A stretch of 64,000 nucleotides of DNA, from contig NZ_NNBP01000021.1 of the NCBI RefSeq assembly GCF_002803155.1, positions 121,224 through 185,223 on the forward strand, written 5' to 3'. The position numbers and the translations under genes were made by a program. A model generated the notes under the pieces. It was not told where the DNA came from. It did not search any database and saw only the letters and a list, made by a program, of their open reading frames with translations. Of this stretch, positions 18,521 to 26,607 are shown one piece after another. Positions within the stretch are counted from its first letter, which is position 1; every line of letters starts with the position of its first letter. The DNA comes from Streptomyces sp. CB02959. Lineage in GTDB: Bacteria > Actinomycetota > Actinomycetes > Streptomycetales > Streptomycetaceae.

Positions 18521-18549
18521 GTGACATCTGGCGATTCAGTCTCTAGGGT
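18521..18549 (+). promoter_or_regulatory. Predicted hutH promoter, leaderless
   Basis: GTGACA (18521-18526, five of six matches to TTGACA) and TAGGGT (18544-18549) are 17 bases apart. The ATG at 18558 starts eight bases after the -10 box. Confidence 0.6.
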
Positions 18550-18557
18550 GCCTGAAT

Positions 18558-20102
18558 ATGGATATGCACACTGTGGTGCTGAGGACGTCCGGCACCACCG
18601 CACAGGACGTCATCGCGGTGGCCCGCGGCGCGGCCCGGATCGAGCTGTCCGAGGAGGCCCGGGCAGCCGTCGCCACCTCCCGCGCCTTCATCGACGAGCT
18701 CGCCGCCAAACCGGACCCGGTCTACGGAGTCTCCACCGGCTTCGGCGCCCTCGCCGTACGCCACATCAGCCCCGAGCTGCGCGCCCAGCTCCAGCGCAAC
18801 ATCGTGCGCTCGCACGCCGCCGGTATGGGCCCGCGGGTCGAGCGCGAGGTGGTCCGCGCCCTGATGTTCCTGCGGCTGAAGACCCTCGCCTCCGGGCACA
18901 CCGGCGTCCGCCCGCTGGTCGTCGACACCATGGCCGCCCTCCTCAACGCCGGCATCACCCCGGTCGTCCACGAGTACGGCTCGCTCGGCTGCTCCGGCGA
19001 CCTGGCACCGCTCTCGCACTGCGCGCTGACGCTGATGGGCGAGGGCCAGGCGGAGGGCCCCGACGGCGTCGTCCGGCCGTCCGCCGAACTGCTCGCCGAG
19101 CACGGCATCGAGCCCGTCGAGCTGCGCGAGAAGGAGGGGCTGGCGCTCCTCAACGGCACCGACGGCATGCTCGGCATGCTGGTGATGGCCTGCGCCGACC
19201 TGGCCCGGCTGTTCACCTCCGCGGACATCACCGCCGCGCTCTCCATGGAGGCGCTGCTCGGCACCGACAAGGTCCTCGCGCCCGAGCTGCACGCCATCCG
19301 GCCGCACCCGGGCCAGGCCGCGTCGGCCGCCAACATGCTGGCGTTCCTGGCCGGTTCCGGCTTCACCGGCCACCACCAGGACGACGCCCCGCGCGTCCAG
19401 GACGCCTACTCCATCCGCTGCGCCCCCCAGGTCGCCGGCGCCGGGCGGGACACCCTCGCGCACGCCCGCCTGGTCGCGGAGCGGGAACTGGCCGCCGCCG
19501 TCGACAACCCCGTCGTACTGCCCGACGGCCGGGTGGAGTCCAACGGCAACTTCCACGGCGCACCCGTCGCCTACGTCCTGGACTTCCTGGCCATCGCCGC
19601 GGCCGACCTGGCCTCGATCGCCGAGCGCCGCACCGACCGGCTCCTCGACAAGAACCGCTCGCACGGGCTGCCCGCCTTCCTCGCCGGGGACCCGGGCGTC
19701 GACTCCGGCCTGATGATCGCCCAGTACACCCAGGCCGCGCTGGTCAGCGAGCTGAAGCGGCTGGCCGCCCCGGCGTCGGTGGACTCCATCCCGTCCTCCG
19801 CCATGCAGGAGGACCACGTCTCGATGGGCTGGTCGGCGGCGCGCAAGCTGCGCACCGCGGTGGAGAACCTCACCCGGGTCGTCGCCGTCGAGCTCTACGC
19901 CGCGACCCGCGCCGTCGAGCTGCGCGAGGGCCTTGCACCGGCCCCGGCGACCCGCGCGGTGCTGGACGCCCTGCGCGCCGCGGGCGTCCAGGGCCCGGGC
20001 GAGGACCGTTTCCTGGCGCCGGACCTGGAGGCGGCGTACGCCTTCGTCCGGGACGGGAAGCTGGTGGCGGCGGCGGAGTCGGTCACCGGCGAGCTGGCCT
20101 GA
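18558..20102 (+). CDS. hutH: Histidine ammonia-lyase
   Basis: 514 residues. Deaminates L-histidine to urocanate, the first step of histidine use. The electrophilic MIO cofactor forms from Cys145-Ser146-Gly147 in SLGCSGDLAPLSHC; streptomycete HutH enzymes have Cys where most have Ala. Other conserved parts: YGVSTGFGALA near 56, SHAAGMG near 85, NGTDGML, QVQDAYSIRC-equivalent RVQDAYSIRC, and DSIPSSAMQEDHVSMG near the C-terminus. No other hut gene is near, as usual in Streptomyces. Start is ATG 18558 with no ribosome site; a second ATG is six bases downstream. Confidence 0.97.
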   Translation: MDMHTVVLRTSGTTAQDVIAVARGAARIELSEEARAAVATSRAFIDELAAKPDPVYGVSTGFGALAVRHISPELRAQLQRNIVRSHAAGMGPRVEREVVRALMFLRLKTLASGHTGVRPLVVDTMAALLNAGITPVVHEYGSLGCSGDLAPLSHCALTLMGEGQAEGPDGVVRPSAELLAEHGIEPVELREKEGLALLNGTDGMLGMLVMACADLARLFTSADITAALSMEALLGTDKVLAPELHAIRPHPGQAASAANMLAFLAGSGFTGHHQDDAPRVQDAYSIRCAPQVAGAGRDTLAHARLVAERELAAAVDNPVVLPDGRVESNGNFHGAPVAYVLDFLAIAAADLASIAERRTDRLLDKNRSHGLPAFLAGDPGVDSGLMIAQYTQAALVSELKRLAAPASVDSIPSSAMQEDHVSMGWSAARKLRTAVENLTRVVAVELYAATRAVELREGLAPAPATRAVLDALRAAGVQGPGEDRFLAPDLEAAYAFVRDGKLVAAAESVTGELA

Positions 20103-20162
20103 CCCCACGCCGACCGGCGCCGGCCGCCCGCATCGGTGGCGCTCGGCGCCCACCGGCGTACG

Positions 20163-20198
20163 GCCCGCCGCCGTCCCCGTCGCGGGGCGGCGGCGGGC
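20163..20198. terminator. Bidirectional terminator between hutH and sortase substrate gene
   Basis: Arms GCCCGCCGCCG and CGGCGGCGGGC, with CCCC/GGGG continuing inside, between two convergent genes and abutting the stop codon of the minus-strand one. Confidence 0.75.
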
Positions 20199-20621
20199 TC
20201 AGGCCGTCTCGTCGCGGGTGCGGCGTACGGAGTAGCCGACCAGCGCGGCGCCCAGGGCGAGGCAGGCCGCGCCGCCGACCGCGTAGGGCGTGGTGTCCAG
20301 GCTGCCGGTGTCGGCGAGGTAGTGGGCCACCCCGCCGCCCTCGGCCCCTTCGCCGCCGGGCCGGGTCGTGGTGGAACCGCTTTCGGAGTGCCGCGCACCG
20401 GAGTTCTGCTTTTCGGCGGCCGGGCCGCCGGAGTGACCGTCGGTGCGGGCCGCGTCCGACACATTCGCCCGCCCCGGAGCGCCCGGTACGGAATCCGCCC
20501 GGACGCCGGAATGCGGCGCTCCGCCATCTCCCACGATCGCATTGGCGGACGGCACGAACCACAGGGCGAACAGCACCGATCCCGCGGCAGTGGCGGTCAG
20601 CAGCGGTCGTCGTGCGGTCAC
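20199..20621 (-). CDS. Small cell-wall-anchored protein with LAXTG sortase signal
   Basis: 140 residues. A signal peptide (about 1-28, ending SANA) leads a low-complexity Gly/Ser/Thr-rich stalk with no cysteine, then LADTG, a hydrophobic helix (YAVGGAACLALGAALVGY) and the charged tail SVRRTRDETA. That is a sorting signal of the LAXTG type recognised by class E sortases of high-GC Gram-positives, which also anchor long chaplins. No chaplin domain is present. GTG start at 20621 with a GGGGG upstream. Function beyond surface display is unknown. Confidence 0.75.
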   Translation of the reverse strand: MTARRPLLTATAAGSVLFALWFVPSANAIVGDGGAPHSGVRADSVPGAPGRANVSDAARTDGHSGGPAAEKQNSGARHSESGSTTTRPGGEGAEGGGVAHYLADTGSLDTTPYAVGGAACLALGAALVGYSVRRTRDETA

Positions 20622-20729
20622 GAAAGCTATCCCCCTTGTGGGTTCGGCGAATTGGCCGTTGACCGCAGATGTTAGTGACCGCCGCGGGTCGTGCGGTAGT
20701 CGGGACCCGGAGGTGCTTACCCTCCGTCC

Positions 20730-21068
20730 ATGAGCAATGGCGAGACATCACGCTTTGTACGGCTTCACGTCGAACTGGTCATGGAGGTCACCGACGCCGC
20801 CGAGCTGACCGGCGCCGCCGTCGGCCGCATCAACGGCGACCCCGCGCTCCCCGACGACGAGCGGAGGCAGTCCCTGGAGACGGTCAGAGACGATCCGGCG
20901 GAGGCGTTGGCCCACCTCATCGACCCCTTCGACCTGGTCGCCGAGGTGCCCGGCACCGAGCTCGCCCAGGCGTCCTGGAGCAGCGAGGAGATGACCGACT
21001 ACGACCCGGACGCCGAGTGGGACGCGGCGGAGTGGGACCTGGCGGACGACGCGGACGAGGAGGGCTGA
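20730..21068 (+). CDS. Conserved hypothetical protein, acidic C-terminus
   Basis: 112 residues, soluble, no signal peptide. The first half (RFVRLHVELVMEVTDAAELT...ALPDDERRQSLETVRDDPAEALAHLIDP) looks like a folded alpha/beta unit; the last about 25 residues are Asp/Glu/Trp-rich (YDPDAEWDAAEWDLADD). I recognise no family with known function. TACCCT lies six bases before the ATG and there is no Shine-Dalgarno, so the message may be leaderless. Confidence 0.75.
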   Translation: MSNGETSRFVRLHVELVMEVTDAAELTGAAVGRINGDPALPDDERRQSLETVRDDPAEALAHLIDPFDLVAEVPGTELAQASWSSEEMTDYDPDAEWDAAEWDLADDADEEG

Positions 21069-21493
21069 CCGCGGTCCCGCCACCCCCACTCACCCCATCG
21101 AGGCCCCCGTGCGGTTCCGTACCGCGCGGGGGTCGATACGTCTACGACGCCGGATCGTTTATGCAGTCGGGCCGCTTTCCCGGACGGCGCGCGGAAAGGC
21201 CGCGCCGCCCGCCGGACGGCGGGCTATTCCGCCGTCCACCACCCGCCATGACGCTCGCCGTACGCCATACGGCACTCCGCAGCCGTATGCGTGATCTGCG
21301 CCATTCTTTGCGCGATGGGCGTTTTGGCGCCATTGCGTGTCCTTCCCCACATTTCAGCCCGGAATGCAGCGGACGAAAGGGATATGGCGTTCCAATGGAC
21401 GTCGGCCGGAATGCCTGCGTCCAGATATGCCTGCGTTCGGTCGGCTGATCGCTCGGGGATTTTTCGCAATCGGTAGCAATGGAGAAGCGTGTG
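21069..21493. other. Long gene-free leader region before the L,D-transpeptidase gene
   Basis: 425 bases without a plausible gene. Two segments resemble each other: a GGAATGC followed by GATATGGCGTTC (around 21360-21396) and another followed by GATATGCC..GCGTTC (around 21409-21438). GGAAT with a downstream GTTC at this distance is loosely like an ECF sigma-E promoter, which would fit a cell-wall enzyme, but the match is weak. No riboswitch could be assigned. Confidence 0.35.
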
Positions 21494-22786
21494 ATGACGG
21501 ACAGCAAGCGCCGCAAGGGCCTCATAGCCAGTGCCGCGCTGCTCGGGGGCGTTCTCACGGTCGCCGCGTGTGGTGCCAGCAGCGCCACCGGCCACGGCGG
21601 CGGTGCGAACGCCGGACGCCAGGAGGGCACCCAGCACGAGAGCACCCAGCAGGTGGACGAGGCGGCGGCCCAGGACGCCTCGCAGGCGAAGATCACCATC
21701 TCGCCGAAGGACGGCTCGACGGACACCGGCCTCAACGCCGTCGGGGTGACCGCCAGCGGCGGCAAGCTCACCGACGTCACCATGACCAAGATCGCCGCGC
21801 ACCAGACCCAGCAGGACCGGCCGAAGACCGTCGCGGGCACCCTGTCCGCCGACGGCAGCTCCTGGAAGCCCGCGCAGGCGCTCTCCCGCGCGACCACCTA
21901 CAAGATCACCGCGCACGGCGTGGACGCCCAGGGCCGCACCGCGGTGGAGAACTCCACCTTCACCACGGTCTCCCCGACCAACAGCTTCCTCGGGAACTTC
22001 ACCCCCGAGGACGGCTCGACGGTCGGCGTCGGCATGCCGGTGTCGATCAACTTCGACAAGCCGGTCAAGAACCGCCAGGCCGTCCAGTCCGCGATCAAGG
22101 TCGCGTCCAGCAGCAACCAGCAGGTCGTCGGCCACTGGTTCGGCGACAAGCGGCTGGACTTCCGCCCCAAGGACTACTGGAAGCCGAACTCCCAGGTCAC
22201 CCTGAAGCTCGCCCTGGACGGCGTCGAGGCGTCGCCGGGCGTGCAGGGCATCCAGAACAAGACCGTCCGCTTCACCGTCGGCCACTCCCAGGTCAGCACC
22301 GTGGACACCAAGACCCACCTGATGACCGTGGTGCGCGACGGCAGGACGATCAAGACCATCCCGATCTCCTCGGGCAGCGACGACCACCCGACCTACAACG
22401 GTCAGATGGTCATCTCCGAGAAGTTCCAGCAGACCCGGATGGACGGCTCCACCGTCGGCTTCACCAACAACGACGGCAAGGGCGAGTACGACATCCCCGA
22501 CGTCCCGCACGCCATGCGGCTGTCGAACTCCGGCACGTTCATCCACGGCAACTACTGGGGCAAGGGCATCTTCGGCAAGACCAACACCAGCCACGGCTGC
22601 ATCGGTCTGAAGGACGTCAAGGGCGCCAAGGACGCGTCCACCGACGGCGCGTGGTTCTTCGCCAACTCGCAGATCGGCGACGTCGTCACGGTGGTCAACT
22701 CCCCGGACAAGACCATCAAGCCGGACAACGGGCTCAACGGCTGGAACATGTCCTGGACCCAGTGGGTCGCCGGCAGCGCGGTCTGA
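21494..22786 (+). CDS. L,D-transpeptidase lipoprotein (Ig-like + YkuD)
   Basis: 430 residues. Forms 3-3 cross-links in peptidoglycan outside the membrane. Lipoprotein signal peptide with V-A-A-C lipobox (Cys26), a Gly/Gln-rich spacer, two Ig-like domains (about 65-160 and 170-262) and a YkuD catalytic domain (about 265-400) with HGNYWG (His351) and the catalytic SHGCIGL (Cys369). A C-terminal tail with NGWNMSWTQW is typical of actinobacterial Ldt enzymes. GGAGAAG lies six bases before the ATG at 21494, so this start is preferred over the in-frame ATG at 21479, which overlaps that ribosome site. Confidence 0.92.
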   Translation: MTDSKRRKGLIASAALLGGVLTVAACGASSATGHGGGANAGRQEGTQHESTQQVDEAAAQDASQAKITISPKDGSTDTGLNAVGVTASGGKLTDVTMTKIAAHQTQQDRPKTVAGTLSADGSSWKPAQALSRATTYKITAHGVDAQGRTAVENSTFTTVSPTNSFLGNFTPEDGSTVGVGMPVSINFDKPVKNRQAVQSAIKVASSSNQQVVGHWFGDKRLDFRPKDYWKPNSQVTLKLALDGVEASPGVQGIQNKTVRFTVGHSQVSTVDTKTHLMTVVRDGRTIKTIPISSGSDDHPTYNGQMVISEKFQQTRMDGSTVGFTNNDGKGEYDIPDVPHAMRLSNSGTFIHGNYWGKGIFGKTNTSHGCIGLKDVKGAKDASTDGAWFFANSQIGDVVTVVNSPDKTIKPDNGLNGWNMSWTQWVAGSAV

Positions 22787-22808
22787 CCCGGCGCGACCCC
22801 GGTACGAC

Positions 22809-22849
22809 GGCGCCCGGCGCCTTGCGATGAACGCGAGGCGCCGGGCGCC
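22809..22849. terminator. Terminator of the L,D-transpeptidase gene
   Basis: Perfect 14-bp arms (GGCGCCCGGCGCCT / AGGCGCCGGGCGCC) around a 13-base loop, 23 bases after the stop codon. Confidence 0.85.
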
Positions 22850-22969
22850 GATCGCTGTCCCCGGGCGCCCCGCCCGCCGCCGACCGCCGTACCCCGGTGA
22901 CCGCGCCGGCCCAACAGGGCGGCGCGGCCCAGCGGTTCGCGCCGACGCGGGGGCGTACGTGCTGGGCAC

Positions 22970-23008
22970 ACGGGGCGGGCGCACGGGGCGGGCGCACGGG
23001 GCGGGCGC
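22970..23008. repeat. Three tandem copies of a 13-bp unit
   Basis: ACGGGGCGGGCGC is repeated three times without mismatch, 55 bases before the DUF2786 gene. It is non-coding here and may simply be a slippage-prone minisatellite. Confidence 0.85.
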
Positions 23009-23063
23009 CGACCTGCCGACCGGCGCCGACGGCGGCCCCGACGGCCGTCCGTACAGTGGCCGA

Positions 23064-24488
23064 GTGAGCGAGCACGCGAGAAACGGCGCCGGGAAGCGCG
23101 GCAGAGACCACCGCGGGAACGGCCGCGGGCGCGGCGGCACAACCGGCCGCGGCGCCCGGCCCGACGGTGACACCGGCGACAGCGGCAACGCCCGCACCAC
23201 CGACCGGGCCCGCCAGGCCGCCGACCTGCTCGGCACCGTCCTCGGCCGGGTCCGATACGCGGCGGACGGAGCGGCCGCCGAGGACGCCGTCGAGGCGGGT
23301 GCCTCCACGCTGGCCGCCGCGGCGCCCGGCTGGGAGGCGATGAGCGCGGCCGTGGTCGCCGCCGCCGTCGACGCCGTCCGGCGCTGCTGGTCGGGCGGCT
23401 GGCAACCCGCCGACCTGGAACGGGTCGTCCGGCGGGCGGCACCGGACGCCGCACCGGCGGCCCTGGTGATCGACGCCGTCGCCGCGGCGGAGGCCCGCCG
23501 GCCGCGGTCCTCCGGCGCCGCCCGGGACCTGCGTTGGCAGGCCCAGCTGGACGCCCTGGACGCCCGCGTCTGGTGGGACTCCGACCCCGCCTACCTGGAC
23601 GCCCTGGCGGCCCGGCGCCGCACCTCCCGCTTCGAGACCGCGTACGACGTACTGACCGCGCTGCGCCTGGTCGCCCGGCTCCCCGCGATCACCCCGCTGC
23701 CGCCCCCGACCAGCGCCTCCGACGCGACCGGCGGGAGCCGCGGAAGCGGTACCGGCGGCAGCACGTCCGCGGCCCGTGCCCTCGGCCGGATCCGCGGCCT
23801 GCTCGCCAAGGCGGAGGCGACCACCTTCCCGGAGGAGGCCGAAGCACTGTCCGCCAAGGCCCAGGAACTGATGGCCCGCCACAGCATCGACGAGGCCCTC
23901 CTCGCCCACGCCCACGGCCCCGAGGGCGGCGGTCCCGCCGACGGCCCCGCGGCGATCCGCATCGGCATCGAAGGCCCCTACGAACAGGGCAAGGCACTGC
24001 TCCTCGACGCCGTCGCGGCCGCCAACCGCTGCCAGGCCGTCTGGGCCGCCGACCTGGCCTTCTCCACCGTCGTCGGCTTCCCGCCCGACCTGGAGGCGAC
24101 CGAACTCCTCTACACCTCGCTGCTGCTCCAGGCCACCTCGGCGATGAACCGCGCGGGCGACGAGCACCACGCCCGCGGCCGCTCCCGCCGCACCCGCGAC
24201 TTCCGCCAGACCTTCCTCGTGGCGTACGCGGACCGCATCCGCACCCGCCTGACCGCGGCCACCGCCGCCGCGACCGCCGCGGCCTCCGCCGAGTCCACCA
24301 CCCCGGACCGGCTCCTCCCGGTCCTCGCCGCCCGCGAACTCGCCGTCGAGGAGACCACCGGCACCCTCTTCCCCGACACCGCCCCGGTCCGGCTCCGCGG
24401 CATCCGCGACGCCGCCGGCTGGCACCAGGGCACCGCCGCCGCCGACCGCGCCCACCTCGGCCACCCGGAGCCCGGGACCTCCGACTGA
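23064..24488 (+). CDS. DUF2786 domain-containing protein
   Basis: 474 residues, soluble. A basic, Gly/Arg-rich disordered N-terminus (about 1-45) is followed by an Ala-rich helical region (about 50-235). The DUF2786 domain begins at RALGRIRGLLAKAEATTFPEEAEALSAKAQELMARHSIDEALL (about 240-282) and is followed by helical sequence with RRTRDFRQTFLVAYADRIRTRL. Function unknown; DUF2786 proteins are found in actinobacteria and some phages. TACAGT lies six bases before the GTG and there is no ribosome site, suggesting a leaderless message. An upstream open frame is GC-rich non-coding sequence. Confidence 0.8.
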   Translation: MSEHARNGAGKRGRDHRGNGRGRGGTTGRGARPDGDTGDSGNARTTDRARQAADLLGTVLGRVRYAADGAAAEDAVEAGASTLAAAAPGWEAMSAAVVAAAVDAVRRCWSGGWQPADLERVVRRAAPDAAPAALVIDAVAAAEARRPRSSGAARDLRWQAQLDALDARVWWDSDPAYLDALAARRRTSRFETAYDVLTALRLVARLPAITPLPPPTSASDATGGSRGSGTGGSTSAARALGRIRGLLAKAEATTFPEEAEALSAKAQELMARHSIDEALLAHAHGPEGGGPADGPAAIRIGIEGPYEQGKALLLDAVAAANRCQAVWAADLAFSTVVGFPPDLEATELLYTSLLLQATSAMNRAGDEHHARGRSRRTRDFRQTFLVAYADRIRTRLTAATAAATAAASAESTTPDRLLPVLAARELAVEETTGTLFPDTAPVRLRGIRDAAGWHQGTAAADRAHLGHPEPGTSD

Positions 24489-24492
24489 GGGG

Positions 24493-24518
24493 GCGGGGCC
24501 GCGGGTCCCGGGCCCCGC
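24493..24518. terminator. Terminator between DUF2786 gene and arsC
   Basis: GCGGGGCC and GGCCCCGC pair around a 10-base loop just after the DUF2786 stop codon and before the 3' end of the convergent ars operon. Confidence 0.65.
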
Positions 24519-24584
24519 AGAACGACGCGGGGTGGAAGTGCCGGTCACCCCGAGCCGCCGCCGGAGCGGGCGCCGGTGGCCCAC

Positions 24585-25022
24585 TCAGCAGCCCGAAGGC
24601 GGTGGGCCTGCGCTCCAGCCGGTGAGCCCGGTCAGCAACTCCCGGATGCGGGCCTGGATCTCGTCGCGGATCGGCCGGACAGCTTCCACGCCCTGGCCTG
24701 CCGGATCCTCCAGTTCCCAGTCGAGGTACCGCGTGCCGGGGAAGATCGGGCAGGCGTCGCCGCAGCCCATGGTGATCACCACGTCGGATGCCTGCACCGT
24801 CTCGGCGGTCAGCGCTTTCGGCGTCTCGGCCGAGAGGTCGATGCCGACCTCGGCCATGGCCTGGACGACGGCCGGGTTGACGGTGTCGGCGGGGGCGGAG
24901 CCCGCTGAGCGGACTTCCACCTTGCCCTGGGAGTGGTGGGTGAGGAAGGCGGCGGCCATCTGGGAGCGTCCGGCGTTGTGGACGCAGACGAACAGCACCG
25001 ACGGCTTGCGGGAGTCAGTCAC
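24585..25022 (-). CDS. arsC: Arsenate reductase, low-molecular-weight phosphatase type
   Basis: 145 residues. Reduces arsenate to arsenite for export; actinobacterial members couple to thioredoxin or mycothiol. Low-molecular-weight tyrosine phosphatase fold with the active-site loop VCVHNAGRS (Cys13, Arg19) directly after the first strand, then AGSAPADTVNP and GCGDACPIFPG, and a DPAGQ element before the C-terminal helix. GTG start at 25022; the first eight bases of the gene overlap the end of acr3, so translation is probably coupled. Last gene of the arsR-acr3-arsC operon. Confidence 0.92.
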   Translation of the reverse strand: MTDSRKPSVLFVCVHNAGRSQMAAAFLTHHSQGKVEVRSAGSAPADTVNPAVVQAMAEVGIDLSAETPKALTAETVQASDVVITMGCGDACPIFPGTRYLDWELEDPAGQGVEAVRPIRDEIQARIRELLTGLTGWSAGPPPSGC

Positions 25023-26130
25023 GGGCGGGCTCCTTGAGGCCGGAGAGTTCGGCGGCCGGGGCAGGGGCGCCGGGGAAGAGGCGGCGGGCGGCCAGGGCGA
25101 CATGGACCAGGCCGATCAGCACCGGCACCTCGATGAGGGGGCCGACGACGCCGGCCAGGGCCTGTCCGGAGGTCGCACCGAAGGTCGCGATGGCGACGGC
25201 GATGGCGAGTTCGAAGTTGTTGCCGGCCGCGGTGAACGCCAGCGTCGTCGCCCGCGGATAGCCGAGGCCGACGGCCTTGCCCAGGGCCATGGACCCGGCC
25301 CACATGAGCGCGAAGTAGACCAGCAGCGGGAGCGCGATGCGCGCGACGTCGAGCGGGCGGGAGGTGATCGCCTGCCCCTGGAGGGCGAACAGCACGACGA
25401 TGGTGAACAGCAGTCCGTAGAGGGCGAACGGTCCGATGCGGGGCAGCAGCTTCGCCTCGTACCAGGTGCGGCCCTTGGCCTTCTCGCCCAGGCGGCGGGT
25501 GAGGAATCCGGCGGCGAGCGGAATCCCGAGGAAGATCAGCACGCTGCGGGCGATCTCCCACACGCTGACGTTCAGCCCGGTCTGCTGCAGACCGAGCCAG
25601 CCGGGCAGGACGGAGAGGTAGAACCAGCCCAGCAGGCTGAACGCGAGGACCTGGAAGACGGAGTTCAGGGCCACCAGGACGGCGGCGGCTTCGCGGTCGC
25701 CGCAGGCCAGGTCGTTCCAGATGACGACCATGGCGATGCAGCGCGCCAGCCCGACGATGATCAGCCCGGTCCGGTACTCCGGCAGGTCGGGCAGGAAGAT
25801 CCAGGCGAGGGCGAACATCACGGCCGGGCCGAGGATCCAGTTGATCACCAGGGAGGGGATCAGCAGGCGCCGGTCCCGGGTGACGGTGTCCAGCCGGTCG
25901 TAGCGGACCTTGGCCAGCACCGGGTACATCATCACCAGCAGCCCGAGCGCGATCGGCAGCGAGACGCCCGTGACGGTCACCTTCGCCAGCGCGTCCCCCA
26001 GCCCCGGCACCACGCGGCCCAGGCCCAGGCCGATGGCCATTGCCAGCAGGATCCACACGGCCAGGAAGCGGTCCAGGAACGACAGCCGGGCCGCGACCGG
26101 ACCCGCTGTCTCGGAGTTCTGCGCGGTCAT
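25015..26130 (-). CDS. acr3: Arsenite efflux permease ACR3
   Basis: 371 residues, ten transmembrane helices. Extrudes arsenite across the membrane by proton antiport. Starts with a short cytoplasmic segment (MTAQNSETAGPVAARLSFLD), and helix 4 carries the conserved cysteine in LARCIAMVVIWNDLACGD that is essential in characterised ACR3 proteins; FTAAGNNFELAIAV matches the conserved helix-9 region. Its ATG overlaps the arsR stop codon (ATGA) and its stop overlaps arsC. The three genes therefore form one tightly coupled transcript. Confidence 0.95.
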   Translation of the reverse strand: MTAQNSETAGPVAARLSFLDRFLAVWILLAMAIGLGLGRVVPGLGDALAKVTVTGVSLPIALGLLVMMYPVLAKVRYDRLDTVTRDRRLLIPSLVINWILGPAVMFALAWIFLPDLPEYRTGLIIVGLARCIAMVVIWNDLACGDREAAAVLVALNSVFQVLAFSLLGWFYLSVLPGWLGLQQTGLNVSVWEIARSVLIFLGIPLAAGFLTRRLGEKAKGRTWYEAKLLPRIGPFALYGLLFTIVVLFALQGQAITSRPLDVARIALPLLVYFALMWAGSMALGKAVGLGYPRATTLAFTAAGNNFELAIAVAIATFGATSGQALAGVVGPLIEVPVLIGLVHVALAARRLFPGAPAPAAELSGLKEPARD

Positions 26131-26528
26131 GAGTGGGCCCCCGCGGTCGCCTGGCCGATCTCGGGAAGGAGCTGACCGGCGGGGCGGGTCAGGATGCCGG
26201 CCAGCCGATCGGTCATCTCGGGCAGCAGCCGGTAGTACACCCATGTTCCGCGGCGTTCGGAGTCGATGAGCCCGGCCTGTTTCAGGAGCTTGAGGTGGTG
26301 GGAGATCGTCGGCTGGGACAGGTCGAACGCCAGGGTCAGGTCGCACACGCACACCTCGCCGCCGGCCCGGGAGGCGATCATCGACAGCAGTCGCAGCCGC
26401 ACTGGATCTCCGAGGGCCTTGAAGACCCTCGCCAGCTCGTTGGCCTGGTCCTCGTCCAATGGCGCAGTCAGCAGCCCCGGACAGCACTCCTGGGTCTGGC
26501 CGAGCACCTCAAGCTCTTGTTTCGACAT
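26127..26528 (-). CDS. arsR: ArsR/SmtB family arsenic-responsive repressor
   Basis: 133 residues. Represses the locus until As(III) binds. Winged helix-turn-helix with the metal site EVCVCDL (Cys60, Cys62) at the start of the recognition region and SQPTISHHLKLLKQAGLI as DNA-reading helices. A further Cys15-Cys16 pair near the N-terminus may take part in binding. Start set at ATG 26528; an upstream extension of the frame has no family similarity and runs through the operator region. First gene of the operon, divergent from the cadI/arsI gene. Confidence 0.93.
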   Translation of the reverse strand: MSKQELEVLGQTQECCPGLLTAPLDEDQANELARVFKALGDPVRLRLLSMIASRAGGEVCVCDLTLAFDLSQPTISHHLKLLKQAGLIDSERRGTWVYYRLLPEMTDRLAGILTRPAGQLLPEIGQATAGAHS

Positions 26529-26591
26529 ACGTCTATGTTGACGAACTTCGATCCAAGACGCAAGGTTGCATCGAAAGACATCAATGCAACC
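26525..26591. promoter_or_regulatory. Divergent ars operator region
   Basis: Two inverted repeats lie between arsR and the divergent gene: ACATA/TATGT around CGTC at 26525-26538, overlapping the arsR start, and GGTTGCAT/ATGCAACC (26564-26571 and 26584-26591) with a 12-base centre containing ATCGAAAGACATCAAT, an ArsR-like AT-rich motif. One or both probably bind ArsR and control both directions. Confidence 0.55.
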
Positions 26592-26607
26592 TGATGGGGA
26601 GGCCGTC

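Noticed and set aside
21069..21493. c-di-AMP (ydaO-type) or other riboswitch before the L,D-transpeptidase gene
   Set aside because: I could not match the conserved core bases; only weak hairpins are present.
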